Source: Symbiodinium microadriaticum
Taxonomy: Eukaryota; Sar; Dinophyceae; Suessiales; Symbiodiniaceae
Assembly (NCBI GenBank): GCA_001939145.1
Contig: LSRX01000048.1
Span: 898,808-962,807 of the forward strand
Direction of reading: 5' to 3'
DNA length: 64,000 nucleotides
A model generated the notes under the pieces. That model was not told the DNA's origin. It did not search any database and worked only from the letters and a program-made list of their open reading frames with translations. Numbering within the stretch: the first letter of the stretch is position 1; the number at the start of each line of letters is the position of its first letter. A program made the position numbers and the translations under genes. This document shows positions 13,101 to 22,470 of the stretch, piece by piece.

Positions 13101-13809
13101 CATCACCATAGCTCTGCTGAGTGCCCCGGAAAAAAAACTATTCAGAATTAAGAGATTAAGCCTCGCACCACCGTCAGGTCACGCAGCTTGACCACGTGAG
13201 CCTGACCCGAGGCCACTTGCTTGGGATGGCTCGCCATGTCATTAGACCGTCTCTTTGTTTTTGCACTTTTCAGCTACGTATCTGCGAGACACCTGTCACG
13301 GAGTCCGAATGATCCCGAAACTGCAAAGCCCTCTACTGACCTCCAGGAAGCTCTTGGCATCCGACAACTTGCTGTCGTCGGGTCTCAGTGGCTGTGTGGA
13401 GTGCACGTTCAATGAAACTCGCGTTGCTGCGCGGGACAATCCGGGACCTTTCGCATGTCGAAGGCCGAACCCACAGAGACTCATGGGATAGCGATCCTGC
13501 TACGAGTACGACAATAGTCCGTACAGTAGCGATCAATATAATCATAGCAAAGCTCAGAAGGCAAAGGACGAGACGGAGATTCCAGTCGTGCAAGCTGATC
13601 AGCAAAGGCTGTCTGGAAGGTACCGCCTCAGGCAGCGCAGACCCTGCGAACAAGGGAGTGCAGTAGAAGAGATGTTGATACGAGTCAAGAGATCATATAT
13701 AATTTTAAATTCGTGGCGTCAGCTCGTTGTGACCTACTGAAACATATCCCATTCTGCAGCATGCGTAGCAACCTCAAAGCCAGGGCTTTTTCCTTGCATG
13801 TCTAGGAGG
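10101..13809. other. No supported gene; triplet repeat at 11563-11630
   Basis: A CGA/CTA/CTG triplet tract occupies about 11563-11630, followed by an A/C-rich stretch. Frames on either side are short and competing. A minus-strand frame near 10351-10440 ends in a charged segment (KLGKRDIEQQLQLRL) that could be an exon, but no borders are evident. Confidence 0.4.
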
Positions 13810-14184
13810 TTACGTCGTGAGAGCTTGGGGCCGCTCTGCCGAAGCCCTGCTAAGGCTAAAACAACCCGAACATCCTGGAATGCCAGTGCCGAAATACATT
13901 GCACATTGTATTAGTTGTTGGTCTAAGGCTTGTGTGTTTACAGCTTCAAGGGAAAGGCGTCCAGAGTGTAGAAACAACAGAAGCTTGTTTTGGGAGATGC
14001 AGACCACGAGTTTGCAGTGAATACAGGGACTGAGCTTCTCACACATCTCGGCGATGCTGCGGCCATCGAAGCTTCGTCGGAGCTCCTTCAGGTGCTGACA
14101 CAGGGTCCTGTGTACTCCGTGCCGCCCTGAATTTCTGTTTCTGACATCACTCGTCATTGAACTTCGAATGGTTTCACCCATCAA
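13810..14184 (-). CDS. Hypothetical exon candidate
   Basis: A minus-strand frame whose middle part (HLKELRRSFDGRSIAEM, then CEKLSPCIHC) reads like a charged helical segment followed by a Cys pair. The 3' half is less protein-like and probably intronic. It follows another candidate exon upstream on the same strand (14829-14317), so both may belong to one gene, but I could not join them with confidence. Family unknown. Confidence 0.25.
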   Translation of the reverse strand: MMGETIRSSMTSDVRNRNSGRHGVHRTLCQHLKELRRSFDGRSIAEMCEKLSPCIHCKLVVCISQNKLLLFLHSGRLSLEAVNTQALDQQLIQCAMYFGTGIPGCSGCFSLSRASAERPQALTT

Positions 14185-14316
14185 GCGAAATCACGGCAGT
14201 GCCAGATGAGGACAGAAAGCCAGAGCGTCACACAGCAGGCTTGGATCTCGCCACACTCTGCAAGCCTACCAGGGTTTTTGCAAAGCCCATAGCTAGGAAG
14301 GCGGTCTCTGCGCAAC

Positions 14317-14829
14317 TCAGGGAGTCCAGAACCCATCTCTCCTCGAGGCTGATGCCGTCGCCCTGCGAAAGCACTCGGGAAGAACAGGGTGCTGCAGTGC
14401 TTGTCGAGGTTTCTCAAAACTGCAACACGCACTAATGCGATGGACATTAGAATCAGAAGTGTTGGGTGGCTGGGACAGGAAGTCAGGCTCTGATTCCCAC
14501 ATTGCCTCGCCAGCAGACTCCAGGAACCGCTGGAAGATAGGGCACTCCTTTGAGAACACCGTCACAACCAAGACTTTCGGGAGCAAACGATGCACCAGAG
14601 CTTCGGGGAGCTTTCGGATGACGGGAGCAAACATTAGAAACATGCGACTATGTGACGTTGGTAGGCACGCGGCGCTTGCACTGGATATGGTTGGCTCAGC
14701 AATTGCTAGGGAGGAGTCTGAAAGCACAGCCGCCCTCTGATCTGACATGCATGCCGCACCGAGGGGGAGTATAGCCGGGGCCTCAGGAACGGCTTGGACA
14801 AGCAACCGATGCCTTTCACCAGTTGACAA
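14317..14829 (-). CDS. Hypothetical exon candidate
   Basis: A 170-codon frame. Its middle (MFLMFAPVIRKLPEALVHRL, then PKVLVVTVFSKECPIFQRF and LESAGEAMWESEPDFL) has strong G/C third-position bias and alternating hydrophobic and charged residues, like an alpha/beta fold. The ends look non-coding. No family recognised. It lies just upstream of the 13.8-14.2 kb candidate. Confidence 0.3.
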   Translation of the reverse strand: MSTGERHRLLVQAVPEAPAILPLGAACMSDQRAAVLSDSSLAIAEPTISSASAACLPTSHSRMFLMFAPVIRKLPEALVHRLLPKVLVVTVFSKECPIFQRFLESAGEAMWESEPDFLSQPPNTSDSNVHRISACCSFEKPRQALQHPVLPECFRRATASASRRDGFWTP

Positions 14830-15764
14830 TAAGGCTGTTGCCCTGTGAGCTGTAGTAATAGAAACTGGACGAGTACAAGCTTTTCCGACTTGAGCGGCTC
14901 ATTCCCCATTACTTTTCGGCTCCGTCCTTGGAAAGCTGCGGGATTCGGAGGCAGCGATGGAGAAACCTGTGCCCGAGCCGCACAACGAAAGGTACTGTCA
15001 ATGGTATGCCTCCCTAGCATTCCCTAGCCATTCTACAGGTAGAGTCGAACCCTGCTCCCTTCACTCGCACTACCTGCATGAAGCCACACAGAGAATTCTA
15101 CAAACTTTGCTAAGTAGCTTCAGACTTCCTGTCCGCACATCGGAGGTAAAGGGCTTACGAAGTATCAAGCCCAGGATTCCTGATGAGGGGCCTTTTCGGA
15201 GCTCAAGTGATGAATCAGCGATCCCATATTGGCTCACACCAAAGTCTGCAGACCCAAACAATTGGTATGCTGCATTAGCCCCCAGTTTCACGAACAGTCC
15301 AAAGCTTTAAAGCCTTCAACGATAGAGAACAAGCCGCAACCCCAAAACTCTTGGTGCCATAACCCCTGAATCCTTGCACCGTGAGCCCTGTACCCTTGGT
15401 GCCATGATTCTTCCGAGCCCGCTGCTCTTCGAGTCCCGCCCGTCTTGCTTCGACAAAGGACCTTTCAACTCTGAAGAAAGGCTCGGCGGCTCCATTCGGA
15501 GGTGTTTGGATTTGTACAACGTACCTTGGGATGGTATCATATGTGGTATAGGGTCTGGGGTGGTGCAAACGTTCTGATTGTACCGCGACAAACCTTGCCC
15601 TAGGGTGCGGAGTTTACAGGTGTACGCTCTCACAACTCGGGCTGGCCAAACCAGGTCCCAAGGTCGCGTATGCCACAACTGCGGCGACTGCGGGACGCAT
15701 GTGGCATTCGGGCAACTGGGAAGGAACGACTTGATAAGAAGTGTCGTTTATGGTCTGGGTTTCC
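14830..15764. other. No supported gene
   Basis: Short frames in both directions. The segment 15310-15400 contains phrase-like repeats of a Cys/Thr-rich spacer (ACCCCTGAATCC, ACCCTTGGTGCC) but no gene. Confidence 0.4.
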
Positions 15765-15855
15765 TTTTGTCCCAGGGACTTGAGCCCACATGAGTCGCGA
15801 AATCACGGTGCTAAAGGCAAGAAGGGTACAGTAGTGGGCAGGGTAAAATCTACAC
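15765..15855 (+). repeat. Dispersed repeat, copy 1 (about 90 bp)
   Basis: Shares an ordered series of blocks with 21187-21277: TCCTTTTG, GGACTTGAGCCCA, ATGAGT, AATCAC, TGCTAA, TACAGTAG and GTAAAATCTACA. By eye the two copies agree at about 80 percent over 85-90 bases. No coding sense; the family is unknown. Confidence 0.7.
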
Positions 15856-15994
15856 CCCTCTCGCCGTGCAGCTCTAGCTAAGGCGAATAGTCACACAAGG
15901 GCTCCAGGTTGCCCTGGGCTTTCGAGCGTACGATTCAAATCCAACGCGAGATTGTATAAATGCATGTGAAGAGAGCCCTGCTGCCCAAAACATG

Positions 15995-16522
15995 TTACGC
16001 AACCAAAAGCGCAGCACGGCAATCAATACCGGCGGGAGCGGTTCCACTCGTCCCATATTGGGCTTGAGTGTACCCACGATACAGAGGGGCGGCAGCAGCA
16101 GCGGGTGATCCCTTTGGCATGCCTTTGTTTCGTGCTGCAATTTGGCGATTCTGCTCTGCCAGCCGTTCAGTAGCCGCGGACTGCAATGCAGCACTGCGTA
16201 GGCTGTCGTTGACGATATGGCCAATTTCCTCGACGAGCCCCTCCACTGTGGCGCCGTTCAGGTGTACCTCCCCATCGCATGTGAGATTTTGCGAGCCTCG
16301 GGTGCGATCGTAACAATGTCGGTGTAGAGGCGAGGAGGGAGGAAAGCACCCATATAAGTAAAGCCGATTCGCCAACGGGCACTTTTCCAACGTCATCGAT
16401 GGGTGTGCAAAAAAAGTGCGGAAGGGCTCCACTTCGCAGTGGGCATAGAAGACCAGCTTGCCCGGAGGCCGTGGCAGTGTAGAGAATCTGCACGTATGTG
16501 TCGCTGCTCTTCGGTGCACCAT
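15995..16522 (-). CDS. Hypothetical protein ORF, possibly a decayed element
   Basis: A continuous 175-codon frame, long for this window, with protein-like content from residue 20 on: GKLVFYAHCEVEPFRTFF, then LTCDGEVHLNGATVEGLVEE and a charged helix (SAATERLAEQNRQIAARNK). In the first 30 codons another frame looks more protein-like (SSDTYVQILYTATAS). A 1-base frameshift near 16470 would fuse the two, so the copy may be broken. Together with the frame at 16624-17091 it could be part of a gag-like or cellular ORF. Family not recognised. Confidence 0.35.
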   Translation of the reverse strand: MVHRRAATHTCRFSTLPRPPGKLVFYAHCEVEPFRTFFAHPSMTLEKCPLANRLYLYGCFPPSSPLHRHCYDRTRGSQNLTCDGEVHLNGATVEGLVEEIGHIVNDSLRSAALQSAATERLAEQNRQIAARNKGMPKGSPAAAAAPLYRGYTQAQYGTSGTAPAGIDCRAALLVA

Positions 16523-16623
16523 GTGCCCTGCGTCCGGGAGGCACGCACATGCAAAATAGTTTCAAAATAGTCGTACTTCTGCGTGTCCTCCTCTCCTGGA
16601 GCATGCGCCCTTTGAAATTATAG

Positions 16624-17091
16624 TCATTCTCCACCCAGCGAGTTGACACGGATGTGACATGCAGCTTCGTCGCCCTTGTCACACGATCCTTGGGCGTCAC
16701 GAATGACTGTGGCCTCGGCGCTCAGCTGTCCGCGCTTTTTCGCGCCTTGATTAAGGTGACGAAGGGCTGTGGTGATGAGGTTTGCTGGAACCGGCTGCGG
16801 CCGTTGCAAGGAGGCGCTTGCGAAACTTTTGGTTCTCAAAGAACATTCGGTAAAATTTGCAAAATCCGTTCGGGGTGCTTTGCATCTCAGGCAACACAAC
16901 ATACCCTTGGCCACAACAGCTTGGCATTGAGCGCGGGGGTATGACCCAAAAGGAAAGTCGACCTCGTCACCGGCATCCGTCGTGTCGCTGTCCGGATCAA
17001 CAGCTGATGAAGAATCACCCTCGCGGGCGGCTGTATCCTCATGGTAACATCTGCCATCACGGGAGCCGCCGTATAGGGCCGTAGGTTTCAC
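16624..17091 (-). CDS. Hypothetical ORF upstream of 15995-16522
   Basis: A 155-codon frame with an acidic N-terminal part (DSSSAVDPDSDTTDAGDEVD), a possible Cys pair (CCLRCKAPRTDF) and a basic C-terminal part. It reads in the same direction as the next ORF 100 bases downstream and is in a different frame from it, so the pair may be one frameshifted coding region. No family recognised, and no splice joint was found that unites them. Confidence 0.3.
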   Translation of the reverse strand: MKPTALYGGSRDGRCYHEDTAAREGDSSSAVDPDSDTTDAGDEVDFPFGSYPRAQCQAVVAKGMLCCLRCKAPRTDFANFTECSLRTKSFASASLQRPQPVPANLITTALRHLNQGAKKRGQLSAEATVIRDAQGSCDKGDEAACHIRVNSLGGE

Positions 17092-17224
17092 CTGTGTTAG
17101 TCGCGCCTGGCACGGAAACTGCGATCAGTCTCACCGGTGAGGGTGGCTTCTGATGTTTCGGCGACATTTTTCTCGTAATAGAGGGGAAGGTCCTTCTTCG
17201 AGGTGTCAACGGCCGAGATAATCA

Positions 17225-17530
17225 TGAGCGTATTCCACTAAATTTTTCGCTTACGGAACCGACACCGAACCGAATCGAACCGTGCGATCTCCCAAGCACC
17301 GGACCGTAACGAACCGAACGCCTTGTCCAGCAACCTCCCTCCTTCGCCCCCTTCCCAACCCACCCTCCATCCTACTTCCCTCCATCCGCNNNNNNNNNNN
17401 NNNNNNNNNNNNNNNNNNNNNNNNNNNNNNNNNNNNNNNATCCACCCCATCCACCCATCCACACCACCCGCCCTCCATCCACACCACCATCCACCCCCCC
17501 GCCCCCCGTCCTCCAACGAAGCTCTCGTCC
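17225..17530. repeat. GAACCG-like tract plus pyrimidine-rich CCATCC array, with gap
   Basis: At 17255-17320 variants of GAACCG/CACCG follow each other. From 17330 the plus strand becomes almost pure C/T/A with CCATCC and CCCTCC units, interrupted by N. A similar pairing of GAACCG-like units with a C/T (or G/A) array occurs near 19960-20040. Confidence 0.75.
17390..17439. other. Assembly gap (50 N)
   Basis: Exactly 50 N inside the CCATCC array; the array length is therefore unknown. Confidence 0.99.
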
Positions 17531-17539
17531 ATTTCCTGC

Positions 17540-17930
17540 TCAGGTTGCGGGTGCAGGGTTTTGGGGTTTGGTTTTTTGTTTTAATGTGCAATGGCCCTTT
17601 CTCCGCAGCACAGGGGTCTGGGTTTCAAGTTTGGTTTAAGGGTGAGTTAGAGGGTCAGGGGTCAAGGGGCGCAGGGGCTTGGGTGTCTAGGCCTTGGGGT
17701 CGCAGTGCAGGGGTTTAAGGGCTCAAGGCTTTTAGGGAGGTTTGGACAAATTCGAACTCCACGCCTGAACCCGAAGCCCGAGCTCATCCATCCCAAACTC
17801 CTACAACCCCGAAGCCCCCAAACCCATAGCCCAAGCCCCGACGCCCTTGGGCTCCCAAGCGGTGGGCCCTGAACCCTCAACCCAACCCATCTCTCTGACC
17901 CACAAAGTTCGAGAGTTTCGGGTGTGGGGG
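17540..17930. repeat. Degenerate telomere-like G-rich/C-rich spacer
   Basis: The plus strand carries GGGTTT, GGTTTAAGGG, GGGTTAG-like and TTTTAGGG units to about 17745. It then carries C-rich counterparts (CCCAAACCC, CAACCC) to 17890 and a G run at 17926. The units resemble scrambled TTTAGGG repeats and contain no coding sequence. Confidence 0.55.
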
Positions 17931-18059
17931 GGGGGGTTGTAGGACAAAGTACAGTATCACTGCATAGCCACACTAGGTGCAGCCCGGTTCAGAATCTCAT
18001 ACTACCCCAGACGCGTCGAAAGCTTCTTCAGCCACGCATGTGGAGCTGTAGACACCGGA

Positions 18060-19262
18060 CGTGTACATATACTTGTTCTTCTTCACGAACCTGATCTTGC
18101 ATCTGCGACACTCCATGTGGTCGACGGAGTTTCTGGCATTAAATCATGGCGGAAACCCGTCTCCTGACTTGCCACGCGCACCCGCTTCTTTGCAGGCTTC
18201 TTGGCAGAGCACGAAGGAGTCGAAGCAGATAGCATGTTCGCCGCAGATGGTTGCTGCTGAGAGTCCTGCGCCAGGCCCGCGCATTTGGTCATCACCAGCC
18301 CAATGGGAAGCTGCATGGCCTTCCAAGCCACGCCATTGATCCAAGCCAAGCGGTGCCTTGGGCTTCTCCATCAAGGGCGCTCCAAAGTGTTGGCACGCGG
18401 TATTCAAAGACTCGGCGAAGTTCCTGCCTGCTGGCGATGGCCGGGCACAAAGGCCAGCAGCCCTGCTTCGAACAGGCTCGCAACAAAATCTTCTCCTCAA
18501 TTGTGTTCTGACTGATCGAGAGGAAGGTGCATGCCCGACGCTGGCCAGGACGCCAAATGCGTCGTGAGGCCTGGTGGTCACAATGGCCGGAATCCACCCG
18601 ACCAATCAAGTTTAATCTGCTCCTCCAGCCTCCTTCGTCAAGAGGAACAACTTCCATTTGGCCTCTGTGTTGAAAGCGTCGATGTTTGCCATCCTCGAAG
18701 AAGTTGTTGCACTGTGAATCCAACACAGCCAACCTGCCACTCACCACAACTGCCTCGTCCTCTTCTTCCATGCCCTGGATCATGTCCCTCAGCCTTTCCA
18801 GCTTGCTCGAGGCACCGCCAGCGAGGATCCCACGCAGCTCGTGGTTGCGCTTGAAGGCTGCAGCAGGGGCATCCGAGAACGGCTGGGCAAGCACTTTGCG
18901 GTATTGCTCATCCTCGTCCGGTCGAAGTGGTATGAAGGCCCATTGCTCTGTCTTCGGCGGCAGGTCAGCGCGGTGGCAATTGTCTTCCCGTCTCAGCATG
19001 TACTGATCTGTCATTTCCTCGAGCTCCTTCATGTCGCAGGCCGAACTCCCCTAGTCAGCGTGGCTATGAGACGACGTGCCAAGACCAGGTCTTCTGCCGC
19101 TGGCACAGCACATGACATCAACGTTGCAAGCTCTGCTAAGCGCCTGCGAGGCACACCCCACGCCGCAAAGTTCTTGAACATGCTGGTCTCTTGGTGCCGC
19201 AAAGAGTGCGCCTCGTCCAGCTGTTTACCGGACAAGAATTTGCTGACCTCTTCGCCTGGCAG
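18060..19262 (-). pseudogene. SNF2-family (Rad54/CSB-like) helicase, broken copy
   Basis: Reading leftwards on the minus strand, helicase motifs appear in the right order. LDEAHSLRHQETSMFKNF is the DEAH box, near 19223. DQYMLRRE, then LPPKTEQ and EQYRKVLAQPF, form the stretch that links the two RecA lobes (18940-19010). NTEAKWKLFLLTKEAGGAD is motif V (18620-18680). RRIWRPGQRRACTF is motif VI (about 18545-18580), followed by QNTIEEKILLRA (about 18480-18515). SNF2 proteins are DNA-translocating ATPases of chromatin remodelling and repair. The copy is damaged: motif V is in a different frame from its surroundings, the Gly-Thr-Pro motif III region and the RLDGS-type segment are absent, and a C-terminal basic stretch (AKKPAKKRVRVASQ) lies in yet another frame. 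Short introns could account for some shifts, but not for the frame change inside motif V. Confidence 0.7.
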
Positions 19263-19957
19263 CCCTCTACACCCTCAAGTCCCCCACCCCCTCCAGCCCC
19301 CAGCCCTCCACAGCCCTCCCCTCCAGCCCTCCAGCCCTTCAACACTCCAGCCCCACCCTCTAACCCTCCAGCCTCTGACCCTCCAAGCCAAATCTCCTTT
19401 ATGCTGGGAGGCAGAAGCAGCAGCAGAGGAGGAGGAGGAGGAGAAGCAGTAGAAGAGGCAGAAGAGGGGAGGAGGAGGAGCAGAGGAGGCAGCAGCAACA
19501 GCGGAGGAAGCAGCAGCAGCAGCAGAAGAGGAGTGGCCGACGACAGCCACAGAAATAGAGGAGGCAGAAGCAGCAGAGGAGGAGGAGGAGCAGAGGAGGC
19601 AGCAGCAACAGATGAGGCGGCAGCAGCAGAAGAGGCAGTGGCAGACAGCAGCAGCAGCAGCAGTAGAGGAGGCCGAAGCAGCAGAGGAGGAGGAGCAGAG
19701 GAAGCAGCAGCAACAACAGAGGAGGCAGCAGGAAGTAGCAAACGACAACCACAGAAATAGAGGAGGCAGAAACAGCAGAGGAGGAGGAGGAGCAGAGGAG
19801 GCACTGGAGGGTTGGAGGGTTTGTGGAGGGCCGGAGGGCTGGAGGGTTGGAGGGCTGGAGCTTGGGGTTGGGGGCCTTGGAGGGCTGGAGGCTTGGAAGG
19901 CTTGGAGGGCTGGAGGGTTGGAGGGCTGGAGGGGGGCTGGAGGGTTGGAGGGCTGGT
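19263..19957. repeat. Inverted minisatellite with purine-rich centre
   Basis: The left arm (19263-19385) is built from CCCTCCAGC units. The right arm (19800-19957) is built from their complement, GGAGGGCTGGAGGGTT. Between them lies a GAG/CAG-rich block. A segment starting ACAGAAATAGAGGAGGCAGA recurs at about 19548 and 19753 with near identity, so the centre is itself a tandem repeat of about 105/205 bp. Frames of 295-297 codons on the minus strand are artefacts of the repeat. The array lies between the broken helicase and the broken retroelement. Confidence 0.85.
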
Positions 19958-19994
19958 ATCGAACCGCACCGCACCGCCAACAGCAATACCTAGC

Positions 19995-20720
19995 AATACT
20001 GCACCGCTTACAATCGCAAACAACCGCCAACCGATCGAACCGAGGTATTACCACCATGAATGATGTGGTCAACAGCGGTATGATACCCGGTATGATCTCC
20101 GAATGACTTGCTGTGAAAAGTAGATGAACCACCTTTCTTTTTGGCTTGAGGAGCATACATCTTGGCACGTTGACAAAAGGGACAAAATGGATTCTTTGGG
20201 CTATGGGATAAGAATATGCTCAGTGGAAGTCGCTTGGGCCCTCAAGGAAGCCTCGTCCCTTTTGGACGTTGGTACCGGAGAGGGGCTCGACATCGCTGTC
20301 GGCTTGGCTTCTTCCTCATCTTCAGGCAAAGCCAAGAACAAAGTAATGCTCGCAATCATTCTGTCGGGTAATTCGCCATAGATGCCCTCAAGTTCATCAA
20401 TGTTCACAGCCTCCAAGATCTTCCATTCGTCATCCTTGTATCCCCAAGTCGACCGAAAACGATGCCGTGGGAACCGTGGTGCAGGAGTGCGGAGTGTCTT
20501 GGAATACGCTACTTTAGTAGCTGGATTCCCGCCTGTAACAGTCCACCCGGCTGTGCGCAGTTGGTGGACTTCAATCCCTGGAATTGGAGGAATCGCATTC
20601 GCCATCTTTTCGACGGGGTCATGTCTACCAACCGTGCCAGCTGGTCATCTCTACCAACCGTGCCAGCTGAACCTCCGGGTGCTTCGGACTCTCCTGCTGC
20701 TGGTGCGGCGTGCAATTGCA
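19995..20720 (-). pseudogene. LTR-retrotransposon pol fragment (integrase N-terminus), frameshifted
   Basis: The minus strand encodes a 134-codon frame (20605-20201) with PPIPGIEVHQLRTAGW and acidic DDEWKILEAVNIDELEG segments. After a frameshift at about 20198 it continues HSPKNPFCPFCQRAKM, then KKKGGSSTFHSKSFGDH and TAVDHIIHGG. The His...His-Cys-x2-Cys spacing with QRAK is the integrase zinc-binding domain, and FGDH...DHII is the start of the retroviral-type integrase core with its first catalytic Asp. This is the layout seen in Ty1/Ty3-type polyproteins of dinoflagellates. The core is cut off by the minisatellite to the left; no reverse transcriptase or LTR is visible. The element is clearly dead. 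Confidence 0.65.
20620..20669 (+). repeat. 26-bp tandem duplication
   Basis: Two copies of a unit containing CTACCAACCGTGCCAGCT lie head to tail and differ at about one base. They lie at the 5' side of the retroelement fragment. Confidence 0.8.
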
Positions 20721-21186
20721 GGCAGTCTTCTACCGCAAACCCGACTCAGACTTTACCGACGACACTGCAGCGTTGCTGCGGTCCTCTGACGAAAATGTCA
20801 CAGCTGGGCATGCTGACAATGGTCTTCGGTCGCCAAACACTGTTACGTTGCCTCTGAGTTGGCATTGCACCTTGCGGCCATTCGGGCAAATGAAATATGG
20901 CGCCTCACTCTTTGGTCAATGAAACGAGAAACCCTGCTCCATGCATTTCTTTCCTGCAGTGTGTTCGGCAGTTGTGCGAATTGCAGCGGGTTATCGAGAG
21001 CCTCTAATCTGTTGGTTCTGTTGGAGCAACTGCGTGGAATAGCTCTGTGCGTTGGTGCCCTGGTTCCCGTTTCCAGCATTACCCGTGTTGGGGACCAACG
21101 CCATCAGAGCTACCTACGGTTGATGACCTGAAGTTCCAGGTATCACAGCTACCAGCAGCCATACTCCGTTAAGTCAACACTGCTGA
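20721..21186. other. No supported gene
   Basis: Short frames only; possibly upstream retroelement sequence, but no recognisable gag or protease motif. Confidence 0.35.
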
Positions 21187-21277
21187 CTCCTTTTGCCGTA
21201 AAGGGGACTTGAGCCCAAATGAGTGGCGCAATCACAATGCTAAGGGCAAAAAATACAGTAGGAGGCAGAGTAAAATC
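21187..21277 (+). repeat. Dispersed repeat, copy 2 (about 90 bp)
   Basis: Second copy of the repeat at 15765-15855, in the same orientation, about 5.4 kb away. The two copies lie on either side of the helicase, minisatellite and integrase block. Confidence 0.7.
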
Positions 21278-22396
21278 TACAGGGTCTCCAGTTTGGTCGT
21301 GGGAGTTGTCCGAAGACAAACTGCCCGGTGCTCAAGAGTTCGGAAGGCTCAGTATTTCTATTGTCTCACTCCCAGGTATCGTGATGACGTTGCACGTTCC
21401 AAGTTGCAAGAGCATGCAACATTGAGGGTCCTGTATCACACGTGCAACATGTAAGGTCGAATAAGGTTGGTGTACGTCGCACGGCAGGGTCTTCGACCAA
21501 GCAATTGCGGCTTTTTAAACGTTTGCAGCATGAGCTAAAGGGCAGGTATTGCATGTTCGGGGAAACAAAGCACAGTGCTGCTTCCATGCACTCCGTGCGG
21601 TATTTTTGCTGGCGAGCCCGTTGAGGCCACTGTGGCTTTGGATCCACCCCCTCGGATCGGGCGACTCATCATTATCCTGGGCACTCAAGTAGACCTATGT
21701 AGACCTGAACATGTGGGTGGTTCGGGCTCTCGCTCACCGCGACGGCAAAGCGAGCGAGAGTGCTTCTTGCCAACGGTTGCGTGGCTTGAGGTTTCGGGCT
21801 TGAAAGGCTTCATCGTCGCTTGGGAACCCTTATCGATAGGCTCAAGGTTGCAGCGCTCATGTTTCTCTTTCTACGAGCCGTCGCACATGCGAAGTAATCT
21901 TGATCAACAGCGGCGACTATGTTCAGCAGCGACTGGCAGCTTCACTATCAGACATGTCAAGCCAGCAGAGCCAGGTTTGCCCGAGTCCGCGACTCCTCAA
22001 ACCGCCCGCTGACACGCTTCTTCGGCAGTGGCGGTACCTAAGGGTCACCACAGGCTTCTCAAGCGAGCAACCATCAAGCTTGGCTTCGGAAGGGGAAAGT
22101 GTGCCATCAAAGAAGCAAGACAAGCCAATGTCAGTAGAGCCACTCGGATGCCAGGAAACTGTGCTGTGAGCGCCTTCCGAAACCACTCAAAGTCGCTGTA
22201 CCGCCTGTCACAGCTCTCAGAGGGTTGCCAGAACACACCTGCTAGTACGGGTCTGGGCTTTCGTGTATGCTGATGCTAAGAGTGGCTAAGAGCTGTACTT
22301 GCACTTCAGCCACTGAAACGGAGGCAAGTGAGCATTTCTGTGCCCCGGATGAGAACCGAAGACGTTTGTACTCGACCACCGATGTTGGTGAAGCAG
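21278..22396. other. No supported gene
   Basis: Short competing frames in both directions; no domain motif seen. Confidence 0.4.
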
Positions 22397-22470
22397 CTCT
22401 CTCTCTCTCTCTATCTCTGTGTGTATATATATATATATATATACACAGACATACATACATGTCTTATATA
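22397..22470. repeat. Compound (CT)n-(GT)-(TA)n-(ACAT) microsatellite
   Basis: CT run, then TGTGTG, a TA run and CAGACATACATACATG. It has the same succession of units as other loci in the window. Confidence 0.95.

Noticed and set aside
15030-15070. tRNA B-box-like GGGTTCGACTC on the minus strand
   Set aside because: No T-stem pairing and no A box, D arm or anticodon arm could be placed around it.
20128-20146. Leader-like TTTTTGGCTTGAG
   Set aside because: It lies inside integrase coding sequence and matches only the generic 3' half.
19136-20168. Pro/Ser/Leu-rich minus frames of 295-297 codons
   Set aside because: They are stop-free only because the minisatellite lacks stops; several overlapping frames are equally long.
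21187-21277. Spliced-leader relic in the dispersed repeat
   Set aside because: The reverse strand has CATTTGGGCTCAAG, close to the end of the dinoflagellate leader. However, the conserved part of the repeat lies mostly upstream of it, opposite to what a retroposed mRNA would show, and the first half of the leader does not match.
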